From positions 62,001 to 126,000 of the forward strand of contig NZ_FOOG01000007.1 of the NCBI RefSeq assembly GCF_900113125.1: a DNA stretch of 64,000 nucleotides, given 5' to 3'. Made by a program: the position numbers and the translations under genes. Source of the stretch: Halobacillus alkaliphilus. GTDB lineage: Bacteria; Bacillota; Bacilli; Bacillales; Halobacillaceae. Shown piece after piece: positions 15,625-23,927 of the stretch (its first letter is position 1; each line of letters begins with the position of its first letter). The notes under the pieces were generated by a model that did no database searches, had not been told where the DNA came from, and was given only the letters and a program-made list of their open reading frames with translations.

Positions 15625-16563
15625 ATGAAAAAAGTGAAATGGAAAAAATTACTTCTTATCTTTTTAACTTGTATCTGTGTAACCACCGTCGCGGCTGGAA
15701 GTTATGGATGGAAGATAGTTACCTCTACGTTTGCAGATATCCAAGAGGACATTGACAGGAAAGAAACTGAGAAAAGATTAGAAGGGATTAACTTTAAGGA
15801 AAAAGATCCATTGTCAGTTTTATTAATGGGTATTGACGAACCTGGTAGTAAACAGGATACAAATCAGCGAGCGGATGCTTTAATATTATTAACAGTAAAT
15901 CCCAAGAAAAAATCAACTCATATGGTAAGTATTCCACGAGATACATATACGGAGATCATTGGAAGAGGAGAGAAAGACAAAATCAACCACTCCTTTGCAT
16001 TTGGAGGAACAAAAATGACTGTACGTACAGTTGAAAACTTCCTTAATACCCCAGTTGATTATTTTATTAGATTGGATATGAAAGGATTAGAAGATATGAT
16101 TAATGCTGTTGATGGTGTAAAGGTAAACAATCACTTGGGATTCACTTATAGACGCGATGAATTTAAGAAAGGGATCATCCATTTAAATGGGGATGAAGCA
16201 GTAAATTATTCTCGTATGCGCCACAAGGACCCTCGTGGGGACCTTGGACGGCAAAAAAGACAGAGGAAAGTGATTAAAGGGATAATGGACAAAGGTACAA
16301 GTTTAACTTCTATAACAAGACATAAAGAAATATTAGAAGTAGTTGGAGATCATGTACGAACTAACCTTAGTTTGGAAGAGATCTGGAATATTCAATCAAA
16401 TTATAAAAATGCTCTTGAGACAGTAAACCAGCATGAAATTTCAGGCAAAGATGGTAATATGGATAATACGTATTATTATTTACCTGATAAAGAAAAACTA
16501 CAAACGCTTTCCAAAACTTTAAGGAAGCATTTAGAGTTAAAAAAAGATAAAAATGGAGCTTAA
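15625..16563 (+). CDS. LytR-CpsA-Psr (LCP) family glycopolymer ligase
   Basis: A 312-residue membrane protein with an N-terminal anchor (about residues 8-28) and an extracellular LCP domain: LLMGIDEPG, RADALILLTVNP, SIPRDTYTEI, KINHSFAFGG, NYSRMRHKDPRGDLGRQKRQRKVI. These Arg/Asp residues bind polyprenyl-pyrophosphate-linked glycans, which LCP enzymes transfer to peptidoglycan. ATG 15625 follows GTGAGGTTG; the frame opens earlier at a GTG that is part of that site. It lies in an operon with the GT2 synthase. Confidence 0.88.
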   Translation: MKKVKWKKLLLIFLTCICVTTVAAGSYGWKIVTSTFADIQEDIDRKETEKRLEGINFKEKDPLSVLLMGIDEPGSKQDTNQRADALILLTVNPKKKSTHMVSIPRDTYTEIIGRGEKDKINHSFAFGGTKMTVRTVENFLNTPVDYFIRLDMKGLEDMINAVDGVKVNNHLGFTYRRDEFKKGIIHLNGDEAVNYSRMRHKDPRGDLGRQKRQRKVIKGIMDKGTSLTSITRHKEILEVVGDHVRTNLSLEEIWNIQSNYKNALETVNQHEISGKDGNMDNTYYYLPDKEKLQTLSKTLRKHLELKKDKNGA

Positions 16564-16592
16564 CCTCTTTAGAGATCACTAAACAGTAACAT

Positions 16593-16640
16593 TGAAGATA
16601 TCATCAAATTTAATGATGATATCTTTTTTATTTTTTTGAT
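16593..16640 (+). terminator. Terminator of the GT2-LCP operon
   Basis: AAGATATCATCA pairs with TGATGATATCTT and is followed by a long T-rich tract, 30 bases past the LCP stop. Confidence 0.85.
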
Positions 16641-16664
16641 CATTAAATCCAATTATTCTGTTGC

Positions 16665-17084
16665 TTACGTCAATTCGGGTAACCTTTGCTGAAAGGTATT
16701 AAAATCAAATCCATTATGATATTGAACCCCTACTGAAAAACCATCACTCATAGCCCTTTGAAGAATAATACTCATTTCCTCAATCTTTTGTTCATCATTG
16801 ACCGGAGGATCAATTCGATCTTCCTCTTTCCATAGTTACCTAATCATTTCCACAGGTTCAAGCAGCATAAGTGAAGTCCACTTAATCGTTACTCCGTCTC
16901 GATTTCGATTATCCATTACACTACACCCTCCATTTATAATACGGATTATCCTTTGAGACATTTCCCCGTTCGATGACACATAGATCATTTCAAGTCTTTG
17001 CTGATTCTCACCTGCACGCTCCATGCAGGATGCTAAAAATAAAACAGTAAACAATATAACTCCAGATAAAGATTGCCTTTTCAC
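16665..17084 (-). pseudogene. Lipoprotein gene interrupted by an in-frame stop
   Basis: The first 82 codons encode a lipoprotein start (lipobox FLASC at residues 16-20) and a small domain ending GVTIKWTSLMLLEPVEMIR. A TAA at 16836-16838 interrupts the frame. Reading on in the same frame gives 56 more sensible codons (LWKEEDRIDPPVNDEQKIEEM ...) to a TAA at 16665. The continuous coding character on both sides points to one 139-residue lipoprotein with a nonsense mutation. I do not recognise the family. A truncated but still exported product is possible. Confidence 0.65.
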
Positions 17085-17220
17085 TCGTACCCCTCCCTTT
17101 TCAACATAATTGTAAGTAGGGGCTACTATAAAGGAAGCTAATTCGTTCGTAATTTTTCAAAAAAAATAGCTATAAAAATTCACTCATAATGAACCAAAGA
17201 AATCCTTTGGTCCACTATTC

Positions 17221-17268
17221 CTAAAAAATAAAAGAAATGACGCAGCCTCTCTCTGGATGAGAAACTGC
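17221..17268 (-). terminator. tRNA-Val terminator
   Basis: On the minus strand CGCAGTTTCTC pairs with GAGAGGCTGCG (with wobble pairs), followed by a T-rich stretch, starting 24 bases beyond the tRNA 3' end. Confidence 0.6.
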
Positions 17269-17291
17269 GCCACTCCGGCACTTTGTATGGA

Positions 17292-17364
17292 TGATTCCGA
17301 TTGGGCTCGAACCAACGACCTCCACCCTGTCAAGGTGGCGCTCTCCCAGCTGAGCTACGGAATC
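17292..17364 (-). tRNA. tRNA-Val (anticodon GAC)
   Basis: All 73 bases fold as a tRNA. The acceptor stem is GATTCCG/CGGAATC with discriminator A, the D arm has AGCTCAGCTGGGAGAGC, the anticodon loop is TTGACAG, and the T arm has GGTTCGAGCC. CCA is not encoded. The 3' half is repeated at 12586-12645, so this gene probably served as an integration site and kept its function. Confidence 0.95.
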
Positions 17365-17395
17365 GTATGTAGTAAGATGTCGTCTGACAACTAAT

Positions 17396-17424
17396 AATAT
17401 ACAACGTAACCGAATTCGTGTCAA
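17396..17424 (-). promoter_or_regulatory. Promoter of tRNA-Val
   Basis: Minus-strand TTGACA (17419-17424) and TATATT (17396-17401) are 17 bases apart, about 32 bases before the tRNA 5' end. Confidence 0.75.
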
Positions 17425-17606
17425 CAGAATTTTAATTTTTTGTGAAGAGCGTGTAAATATCCTCAAAATATCCTATTTATCAAGCGCTTTCTTCGTCTTC
17501 TCCACTTTTTACATAATTATATGATAAAATAGTTATGGTACGTTTATGTACAGAAGGCAGCGGGAATTCTGATAGGAGCTTATTTGCATGTTAGGAGGTA
17601 ATCGGG

Positions 17607-18332
17607 TTGGGTAGAAAAGGATCCATGACTGAATATACAATTAATAGCCGCTATCTAGATGAAGAAATGACACTAAAAGTGTACACCCCAGAAAATTTCT
17701 CCCCCTTGTATAAGTACCATTTCTGTATTATGCAAGATGGTAACGATTATTTCCAGCTGGGACGTGCGGCTACGCTTAGTGATGAGCTGCACGGTGAAGG
17801 AAAGATTGAGAATACCATTTTTATCGGTATTCATTATAGGGACAAGTACGATCGACAGGATAAATATCATCCGGACGGGAAGAAACAGGCGGGATATGTG
17901 AATTTCCTCATCCGCGAAGTGGTTCCGTTCCTAGATGAAGAGCTGCCGGGGTATCATATGGGCAGTGGTCGAACGCTTGTCGGGGATTCGCTTGCTGGAA
18001 CGGTTTCTTTCATGACAGCGGTGAAGTTTCCGAATGTTTTTGGCAATGTAATTATGCAGAGCCCTTATGTGGATGAACACGTGTTTGAAGTGATTAAGTC
18101 ATCAAAAGATATGTCCTCTCTGACGATTTACCACACGATTGGTGATCAAGAGTATGATGTGGAGACGACGGAAGGTGCAAGGAAGAACTTCCTGCAGCCG
18201 AACCGTGACTTAAACAACTACTTAACCGGACGTCCGTGCAGCTATACGTTCCACGAGCTTGAAGGCGATCATACGTGGGGCACGTGGCAGAAGGATTTCA
18301 AACGCGCTTTGTTAACCATCTTTGGTGAATAA
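17607..18332 (+). CDS. yjcH: YjcH-like esterase family protein
   Basis: A 241-residue alpha/beta-hydrolase of the Fes/esterase D type. The nucleophile elbow is GDSLAG near residue 127, and an acidic residue and HTWGTW near residue 221 complete a plausible triad. It matches B. subtilis YjcH in length and in lying with yjcG and yjcF. TTG 17607 is favoured over the internal ATG seven codons later because AGGAGG lies eight bases ahead of it. The substrate is unknown. Confidence 0.85.
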   Translation: MGRKGSMTEYTINSRYLDEEMTLKVYTPENFSPLYKYHFCIMQDGNDYFQLGRAATLSDELHGEGKIENTIFIGIHYRDKYDRQDKYHPDGKKQAGYVNFLIREVVPFLDEELPGYHMGSGRTLVGDSLAGTVSFMTAVKFPNVFGNVIMQSPYVDEHVFEVIKSSKDMSSLTIYHTIGDQEYDVETTEGARKNFLQPNRDLNNYLTGRPCSYTFHELEGDHTWGTWQKDFKRALLTIFGE

Positions 18333-18367
18333 AAGATTTGAAATAACAATCAGGAGGGGTATTTTCC

Positions 18368-18883
18368 ATGAGATACGGTATTGCAGTATTTCCATCAAAA
18401 AAAGTTCAAGATGTCGCGAATTCTTATCGTAAACGCTATGACCCGCACTATGCTTTGATTCCGCCGCATATTACCCTGAAAGAACCATTCGATGCGGAAG
18501 AAGATGAGATTGAGGAAAAAATCATTCCTGAATTAAAACAAATTGCAAAAAACACCGAGCCTTTTTCCTACGGAATCTACAAAGTGAGTTCGTTTTCTCC
18601 AGTAACGAATACGATTTACCTGAAAGTTGAGCCATCAGAAGAGATTTTCGATTTAAATGAAAAGCTTCATACAGGAAGCCTGCCGGATAAGAAAGATTTT
18701 AAATTCGTACCTCACATTACGATTGCCCAGAAGCTATCGGATGATGAGTTTTTCGATGTATACGGCAGCTTAAGCATGAACAAATTTGATATTCAGGACA
18801 ACATCGGTCGCTTCCAGCTTCTTTATCAGCTGGAGAACGGTGCCTGGAGTGTGTACGAAACCTTCCGTCTCGGGGAGGGGTAA
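18368..18883 (+). CDS. yjcG: YjcG-like 2H phosphoesterase
   Basis: A 171-residue member of the 2'-5' RNA ligase/2H phosphoesterase superfamily, with the two catalytic His-x-Thr motifs PPHITLKEPF (near residue 36) and VPHITIAQ (near 115). It has exactly the length of B. subtilis YjcG. Such enzymes act on 2',3'-cyclic or 2'-5' phosphate bonds in RNA or nucleotides. ATG follows AGGAGGGG; it is four bases from yjcF, so the two are coupled. Confidence 0.88.
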   Translation: MRYGIAVFPSKKVQDVANSYRKRYDPHYALIPPHITLKEPFDAEEDEIEEKIIPELKQIAKNTEPFSYGIYKVSSFSPVTNTIYLKVEPSEEIFDLNEKLHTGSLPDKKDFKFVPHITIAQKLSDDEFFDVYGSLSMNKFDIQDNIGRFQLLYQLENGAWSVYETFRLGEG

Positions 18884-18887
18884 ACGA

Positions 18888-19310
18888 ATGGAAATAAGAC
18901 AAGTTGTAAGTCCACAAGAGAAGGACGACGCGTTTCACGTAAGACGCGTCGTTTTTGTTGATGAACAGAACGTGCCTGAGGATCTAGAAATCGATGAACA
19001 CGATGATACCGCCCTTCACCTCGTCGGCTATGAGCAGGATGAGCCTGTAGCTGCCGCCCGTCTTCGATTTGTCGGCAATTACGGAAAACTTGAGCGTATC
19101 TGCGTGAAGCGTCCTTTTCGAGGCAAAAAGTATGGCAAAGAGATGATCCTGTTTATGGAATCCCTTATTAAAGATCATACGTATCAAGCCTCGAAGCTGA
19201 ATGCGCAGACGCATGCGGAAGCTTTCTATCAATCATTGGGCTATGAAACCGTCTCCGAAGAATTTATGGATGCGGGTATTCCTCACGTCACGATGACAAA
19301 AACCTTATAA
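18888..19310 (+). CDS. yjcF: YjcF-like GNAT N-acetyltransferase
   Basis: A 140-residue GNAT protein. The acetyl-CoA loop is CVKRPFRGKKYGKEMI (near residue 68), preceded by DTALHLVGYEQDEPVAAARLRF and ending in AEAFYQSLGYE. The start is ATG 18888, right after the yjcG stop and behind GGGGAGGGG; an open frame further upstream overlaps yjcG and is not used. It is the last gene of the yjcHGF operon. The acceptor substrate is not known. Confidence 0.88.
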   Translation: MEIRQVVSPQEKDDAFHVRRVVFVDEQNVPEDLEIDEHDDTALHLVGYEQDEPVAAARLRFVGNYGKLERICVKRPFRGKKYGKEMILFMESLIKDHTYQASKLNAQTHAEAFYQSLGYETVSEEFMDAGIPHVTMTKTL

Positions 19311-19314
19311 ACCA

Positions 19315-19353
19315 AAAAACTGTCGATCCCCATTGGGTCGGCAGTTTTTTTGG
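19315..19353 (+). terminator. Terminator of yjcHGF
   Basis: AAAACTGTCGATCCC/GGGTCGGCAGTTTT hairpin with a T run, straight after yjcF. Confidence 0.85.
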
Positions 19354-19417
19354 TTTATATCTTATCCTTTTTGTCCACAATGAGGAATATACAATTATAC
19401 GAGGACTGTGATCTTAC

Positions 19418-20095
19418 ATGGAATATCTTCAAATTACCGTGGAAACTTTATTCGGTTTCCTGGCCTTATTTATTCTCACAAAAGTATTAGGAAAAACACA
19501 AATCACGCAAATCACCGCGTTCGACTTTATCGCTGCCCTCGTATTGGGAGAGCTTGTTGGAAATGCCTTGTATGATAAGGAAGTCGGCGTCGTTGATATT
19601 GGCTTTGCGGTGATTTTGTGGGGCGTTCTCATATATGTTACTGAAATCATCACGGAAAAATATAAATCGACCCGCGGGCTGCTGGAGGGCCGGCCTTCCC
19701 TGATCATTTATAAAGGGGACATCGACCGTAAGCAGCTAAAAAAAAGCAAGCTGGATATCAATCAATTGCAGCACCTGCTGCGCGCGAAAGACGTATTTTC
19801 GGTGCAGGAAGTGCAGTACGCAGTGCTCGAAACAGACGGTACCGTTTCGGTGTTAAAAGCTTCTCAGTATCAGAGCGTAACCCGGGGGGACATGAACCTG
19901 TCGCCGCAAGCCGTTCCACTTCCACGTACATTGATCAGTGACGGTGAAGTCATCTGGGACAGCCTGGAGGAAATCGGCCAGAATGAAGCCTGGCTGAAAA
20001 GGCAGCTGCAGTCGCAGAATTTTAACTCGCCAGAGGACGTCCTTTTCGCAGAATATAAAGAAGGCGAGCCGAAGCTATTTTTGATCGGCTTCTAA
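19418..20095 (+). CDS. DUF421 (YetF family) membrane protein
   Basis: A 225-residue protein with three N-terminal membrane segments, including the conserved FILTKVLGKTQITQITAFDFI (residues 18-38), and a cytoplasmic DUF421 domain (LLEGRPSLIIYKGDI ... LKKSKLDINQLQHLLRAKDVFSVQEVQYAVLE). YetF-type proteins are found in spore formers and some take part in germination or spore stress; the molecular function is not settled. Its end overlaps the convergent MBL gene by 21 bases. Confidence 0.85.
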   Translation: MEYLQITVETLFGFLALFILTKVLGKTQITQITAFDFIAALVLGELVGNALYDKEVGVVDIGFAVILWGVLIYVTEIITEKYKSTRGLLEGRPSLIIYKGDIDRKQLKKSKLDINQLQHLLRAKDVFSVQEVQYAVLETDGTVSVLKASQYQSVTRGDMNLSPQAVPLPRTLISDGEVIWDSLEEIGQNEAWLKRQLQSQNFNSPEDVLFAEYKEGEPKLFLIGF

Positions 20096-20986
20096 TGCGG
20101 TAAAAACGAAGCGGTGATCCTGAATCTGATGGATCGCCCTTCCCTGCTTCACTAAAGCAATCGCATACGCCGTAACGGCTGTCCGGTACAATAACCACTG
20201 GGACAGTTGAGGAGCTTTCACCCCGTAGTGATCACACATGGCGGCAACGAGTTCTTCATGACTGACCCCTTTTTCGTGTGCCTGAATACAGTCTTCCATC
20301 GTATCGAGAATATCCTCGTGATAATCGATATTGGTTTGAATGGTAGCCGACGCGTCCTCTTCCAGCTCTCCGTGGCCGGGTACATAGCCATCGCACGAAA
20401 TCGTCAGTAAACGATTCAGGCTCTTGAGTGTTCGATCGGCATCGGAATTGTAAGGAATTTTATGCTTATGTAAAGTATCGACTCCAAAATAACTGTCCGC
20501 TGCGTAGAGAATACCGTGAGCACGAAGGGCAAGCTGATGATAGCTGTGTCCCGGCAGGAGATAGGTTTTTCCTTCAATGGCTCCGGCTTGAAACGTCCCC
20601 TCCTCGATCACTTCATCAATTGTAATCGCGGGGCCCTGCAGGAACTTATTCTGCAGTTCTTCTAACGGATCATTGCCCCCGAACAAATACAGAGGTTCAA
20701 GACCGGGGTACTTCAGCACGGCTTCTTCAAAGGCGGGGGCGATCGTATAAACATCGTAATTCTGCTGGATATAAGCCGCTCCGCCGTAATGATCCGCGTG
20801 GGCATGCGTAATAAAAAGGTGCGTCAATGGAAGCTCGCGTTCGCTCAGCTCCTTGAGCACCTTCTTTATAGAGGAACGGTCCAGGCCGGCATCAATCAGC
20901 AGGCCGTCTGTTCCTTTGTGGATGTATCCGATATTCACGGAACCGCTATAGTAATAGCAGTGGTCATTAATGGAATGAAAAGACAC
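20075..20986 (-). CDS. MBL-fold metallohydrolase
   Basis: A 303-residue metallo-beta-lactamase-fold enzyme with the metal motif THAHADHYGGA (near residue 60), then LPGHSYHQ, YAADSYFG and a late GHGE, which supply the remaining di-zinc ligands. The C-terminal helical region (DYHEDILDTMEDC ...) is typical of the group 2/lactonase-like branch. The start is a GTG at 20986 behind AAAGGAG. Hydrolysis of a thioester, lactone or similar is expected; the substrate is not identifiable. Confidence 0.85.
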   Translation of the reverse strand: MSFHSINDHCYYYSGSVNIGYIHKGTDGLLIDAGLDRSSIKKVLKELSERELPLTHLFITHAHADHYGGAAYIQQNYDVYTIAPAFEEAVLKYPGLEPLYLFGGNDPLEELQNKFLQGPAITIDEVIEEGTFQAGAIEGKTYLLPGHSYHQLALRAHGILYAADSYFGVDTLHKHKIPYNSDADRTLKSLNRLLTISCDGYVPGHGELEEDASATIQTNIDYHEDILDTMEDCIQAHEKGVSHEELVAAMCDHYGVKAPQLSQWLLYRTAVTAYAIALVKQGRAIHQIQDHRFVFTALEADQK

Positions 20987-21008
20987 ACGATCAACTCCTT
21001 TAGCTTTT

Positions 21009-21311
21009 CTAAATACTTTCGCTAAAGTGTTTCCCTTTTCCTGTTACATCGGAATATACTTTTTCATGAGCTGGTTTGGCTGGTTGCCACGGGCTCTTTA
21101 CGGCATGCATATCTTTAGGAGTAAAAAGCTTTCGGCTCATTTCCTGATATTCAAGCCGGTCCTCTTCCCGCGATTGCTCCTGCTGCTTCAGCCTGTTATC
21201 GAGTGTCGTTTTAAAAATTTGTTCCAGCATAAAAGGAGAGCGTTCGGTCTGGATCGTACGATCGTGATAATCCTTATATTGATAATGGTTAATCGGCAAT
21301 ATATACCCCAT
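21009..21311 (-). CDS. Conserved small protein, possibly spore associated
   Basis: 100 residues; the function is not recognised. The start MGYILPINHYQYKDYHDR is tyrosine-rich, the middle is a charged helix (LEQIFKTTLDNRLKQQEQSREEDRLEYQEMSRK) and the end is polar and basic. GAGGAGGAG precedes the ATG. It lies with YjcA and the small coat-type genes, all in the same orientation, so expression during sporulation is a reasonable guess. Confidence 0.7.
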   Translation of the reverse strand: MGYILPINHYQYKDYHDRTIQTERSPFMLEQIFKTTLDNRLKQQEQSREEDRLEYQEMSRKLFTPKDMHAVKSPWQPAKPAHEKVYSDVTGKGKHFSESI

Positions 21312-21380
21312 CTATAACTCCTCCTCGTTTATAGACCCATACCCTTTTTCCAACCCTGATATACCTCCCTTACGCATCCT

Positions 21381-21596
21381 TTATTCAAAAAAACGTTCGA
21401 CTTTACCCATTTGCTTATTTAAGAAGCGTTCCATATCCGTCATCCGTTTGGAAAACCGGCGGTCCCAGGCTTGAATGTCCTGGTCCCATCCCTGGAATTT
21501 CTTCTCAGGCTGTTTAATGATTCCATAGTTTTTCGACGTTTCCACATTGATTTCCTGTAAAACTTCAAAGATTGTTTTATCTTTTTTCTCACTCAT
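21381..21596 (-). CDS. Hypothetical 71-aa charged helical protein next to YjcA
   Basis: Not recognised. A small, mostly helical hydrophilic protein with a repeated heptad-like end (RRFSKRMTDMERFLNKQMGKVERFFE). Its ATG overlaps the stop codon of yjcA (ATGA), so translation is coupled to that sporulation gene. Confidence 0.7.
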   Translation of the reverse strand: MSEKKDKTIFEVLQEINVETSKNYGIIKQPEKKFQGWDQDIQAWDRRFSKRMTDMERFLNKQMGKVERFFE

Positions 21597-21928
21597 GAGA
21601 GCTTTTCACTCCATTTATAGAAAATCGATTGTAAACCGGCAATCGCCAGGATCAGCACCAGAAAATAACCAAAAGGAATATAATAATATAGAAGAAAATT
21701 AATGAGCGCCGACCAAACACCGACACACCAGTGACAACTCAGCCCCTCCCCGATCCAACCGTTCGGTATTTCCCATTCTTCCTTCTTCCCATCTTCCTGC
21801 TCAATTACTTTCGTATGAAAGAAGGGCTTTCTCAGCCATTCCATAATCAGATCATCTACAATCAGCCGTGTCAGCCGGAAGCTCGCAAGCCCGAGCAATA
21901 ACAACTCCAACCATGTTATACTCCCCAT
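21593..21928 (-). CDS. yjcA: YjcA-like sporulation protein (DUF1360)
   Basis: 111 residues with membrane segments near both ends and the conserved DUF1360 core: FRLTRLIVDD (residues 17-26) and LSCHWCVGVWSALI with two cysteines (CHWC). B. subtilis YjcA belongs to the mother-cell sporulation set. The ATG follows AAGGAGGGG. It is the first gene of a short operon with the 71-aa gene. Confidence 0.85.
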   Translation of the reverse strand: MGSITWLELLLLGLASFRLTRLIVDDLIMEWLRKPFFHTKVIEQEDGKKEEWEIPNGWIGEGLSCHWCVGVWSALINFLLYYYIPFGYFLVLILAIAGLQSIFYKWSEKLS

Positions 21929-22164
21929 TTCTTACCCCTCCTTTTTCAAAATCATGGCACTGATAAATCGCTGTATTCATTAATTTATTCAACTACCTCG
22001 CTTAACTGTACAATCCGTTTCGATTACTTTGTAGCTCGAAACATGTAAGACAAAGTAATCATAATCGATCGAAGTAAAATGCCCTAATTATGGAAGGATT
22101 CGCAATCAAAACCATAAAGAAAAAGCCACTACACTCGTCGGTAGTGGCTGAAGAACTTTTTTGA

Positions 22165-22395
22165 TTAAATCCAGGAAAACCCGCCCCGGCTGCTGGAAGA
22201 CTCATCATGGCGATCTTTTGATTCACCAGCTACCTCATCTTTTCTACGGCGTCCTCCGAAAAATGGATCTACACGGTCGTTACGGCCGTGATGATCTTTC
22301 CGGTCATGGTGTTCTTTACGCTGAGGTTCAATAAATACGTTTTCAGCTTCAATAACAAGGTCTTTTACACGAATGACCTTTTTCTTCTCAGACAT
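22165..22395 (-). CDS. Small His/Arg/Asp-rich protein, candidate coat component
   Basis: A 76-residue protein that begins with a folded-looking strand (KKVIRVKDLVIEAENVFIEPQR) and continues as a disordered His-Arg-Asp-Lys-Ser-rich tail (KEHHDRKDHHGRNDR, FFGGRRRKDE, ESSSSRGGFSWI). AAGGAG lies nine bases before ATG 22395; two upstream in-frame ATGs are too close to or before that site. It stands back to back with the CotZ-like gene and next to YjcA, which suggests a spore surface role. I do not recognise a named family. Confidence 0.65.
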   Translation of the reverse strand: MSEKKKVIRVKDLVIEAENVFIEPQRKEHHDRKDHHGRNDRVDPFFGGRRRKDEVAGESKDRHDESSSSRGGFSWI

Positions 22396-22534
22396 GCTAT
22401 TCATCTCCTTATTCGAATTCACTGTTAATCTATGCGTTTGTCTCGATGAAGTATGGTCACATGCCCATTATTCAATAAAAAACATACAGAATTGAGGAAA
22501 GATGACAAATGCCCACACCGTCAAAGGGTCAAAA

Positions 22535-22543
22535 CATATTCTA
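22535..22543 (+). promoter_or_regulatory. Sigma-K-type -10 for the CotZ-like gene
   Basis: CATATTCTA fits the sigma-K -10 pattern (CATANNNTA), with an AC dinucleotide about 17 bases upstream, and lies some 40 bases before the coat gene start. This is the expected late mother-cell promoter. Confidence 0.45.
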
Positions 22544-22586
22544 GTAAAGACAATACGTCAATTCGTATGGAAAGGGGAAAATAAAT

Positions 22587-23096
22587 ATGAGTTGTGGTAA
22601 AAAATTCGATAGTGGCTCTTGTGTCATTGATATCCTTAAAGATATCGTTGATGCTCAAAATGATGTCATCCATGAATGCATGACGAGCTGTGAGCAGTCC
22701 ATCGCTGATCTTTTAGGCGACACAGGCGGAGGTTCTGGCTTCGATACAGTTCCGGTTATTCTTTACTGTAAAGATGGGTGCAAACCTTTTAAAGGATACG
22801 GTTCGAAAAAAAGTGGAGATGACTGCCAAATTAAAGGGAGCTTCTTCTTCCGAGTTAAATCTGTAGATGACGACGGATGTGCAGTAGTTGAGCTATTGTT
22901 CGCCGACCATCATCATCACGGAAATGTAGGGGGAACAGATGACTCACACGATGGATATCATCACCATCATGGATTTGATCCGAAATCTCCAGCTGACCAA
23001 AACTGCAGCAACCTGCGTGCTTCCGGCATCTGCATCACAGTAGATCTAAACTGCTTCTGCCACGTAACTTGCCTGCCTGCAACAGCAGCACTGTAA
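22587..23096 (+). CDS. CotY/CotZ family spore coat protein
   Basis: A 169-residue cysteine-rich protein with the CotZ/CotY pattern: MSCGK start, CVIDILKDIVDAQNDV (residues 12-27), paired Cys in ILYCKDGCKPFKG, FFRVKSVDDDGCAVVELL, and a C-terminal CITVDLNCFCHVTCLP. Cross-linking through these cysteines builds the spore crust. An unusual His-rich insert (DHHHHG ... DGYHHHHG) interrupts the last third and might bind metal. The start is behind AAAGGGG. Only one such gene is present here, whereas B. subtilis has the cotVWXYZ cluster. Confidence 0.88.
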   Translation: MSCGKKFDSGSCVIDILKDIVDAQNDVIHECMTSCEQSIADLLGDTGGGSGFDTVPVILYCKDGCKPFKGYGSKKSGDDCQIKGSFFFRVKSVDDDGCAVVELLFADHHHHGNVGGTDDSHDGYHHHHGFDPKSPADQNCSNLRASGICITVDLNCFCHVTCLPATAAL

Positions 23097-23106
23097 TAAT
23101 CAAACA

Positions 23107-23138
23107 AAAACCGCGCTGAAATAGCGCGGTTTTTTTTC
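23107..23138. terminator. Terminator between the CotZ-like gene and cotO
   Basis: AAAACCGCGCT/AGCGCGGTTTT with a run of Ts, between convergent genes; it can serve both. Confidence 0.85.
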
Positions 23139-23672
23139 TTAGAATCCGATTAATCGAATATCGACTATGTCTTTAAACGGAACCTCTTGCTGGAAGGGCC
23201 GCTGAAAAATCTTCAAGTGGACGATTCCTTCTTTATAGTCCGTAATATAGCCCCTGTATTTATTGTCTTGGGTCGTGACCTCACACTTCATTTTTGGCAC
23301 GTGCGGGGATAACGTGAAAAAGTAGTTCACTTTCTCCTCTAGCGATAATTCATGGAAACGAAGTCTGCGATCTCTTGAAGATTCAGGCTGTTCTTTCTTC
23401 TCTGACTCCTCGGCAGGTGCCTCTTCTTTCGCTTTTGGTGGACTGGCAGCGGGTGCCGCTTTATTCTGATTTCTCAGTCTCAGTTCTTTTTCATGAAGAG
23501 AAGTCGAGGGCGCCTCTGATTTAGCGGGCTGCTCAGCAGGTGCTGAGGCAGACTGACTCCGCTGAGTACGAAAGCTGGTCTGCATGGAAACTTCTGCAGG
23601 TTTGAAATTAGGTTGGGCGATATAAAGCATCGGTTGCTTTGCCATTCGTTTGTTTTCCGTGTTTTCAGCCAT
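23139..23672 (-). CDS. cotO: Spore coat protein CotO
   Basis: 177 residues. The N-terminus is a basic and Ala/Pro/Glu-rich linker. The conserved CotO domain is C-terminal (SLEEKVNYFFTLSPHVPKMKCEV ... YRGYITDYKEGIVHLKIFQRPFQQEVPFKDIVDIRLIGF). CotO controls outer-coat and crust assembly. The frame is open upstream, but ATG 23672 (MAENTENK) has AAAGGAGAG at the right distance. Its place between fabI and the cotZ-type gene is the same as in B. subtilis. Confidence 0.9.
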   Translation of the reverse strand: MAENTENKRMAKQPMLYIAQPNFKPAEVSMQTSFRTQRSQSASAPAEQPAKSEAPSTSLHEKELRLRNQNKAAPAASPPKAKEEAPAEESEKKEQPESSRDRRLRFHELSLEEKVNYFFTLSPHVPKMKCEVTTQDNKYRGYITDYKEGIVHLKIFQRPFQQEVPFKDIVDIRLIGF

Positions 23673-23927
23673 TCTGGATCTCTCCTTTTTAAATAGGGTC
23701 ATCGTTTTATGTATATGCTTGATTGGGACAGCATGTTCACAATCGCCCAAGTTCGACGTTATTTCTTCCTTTTTTACAAAGATTTATACAAAATGACACT
23801 AGATAAATACCTTACTAACCATGATATTCAAAGTCTGATTGAATTATTTCAATTGGCAATTGAAATGGAACTTTTATTTCCCCACACATCCTACTGAAAA
23901 CGGTCCATGAAAGAACTGGTGGAAATA

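Noticed and set aside
17221-17466. 81-codon minus-strand frame
   Set aside because: It is the tRNA-Val gene, its promoter and terminator read as protein.
23709-23897. 62-codon plus-strand frame between cotO and fabI
   Set aside because: No ribosome site, overlaps the cotO upstream region, not recognisable.
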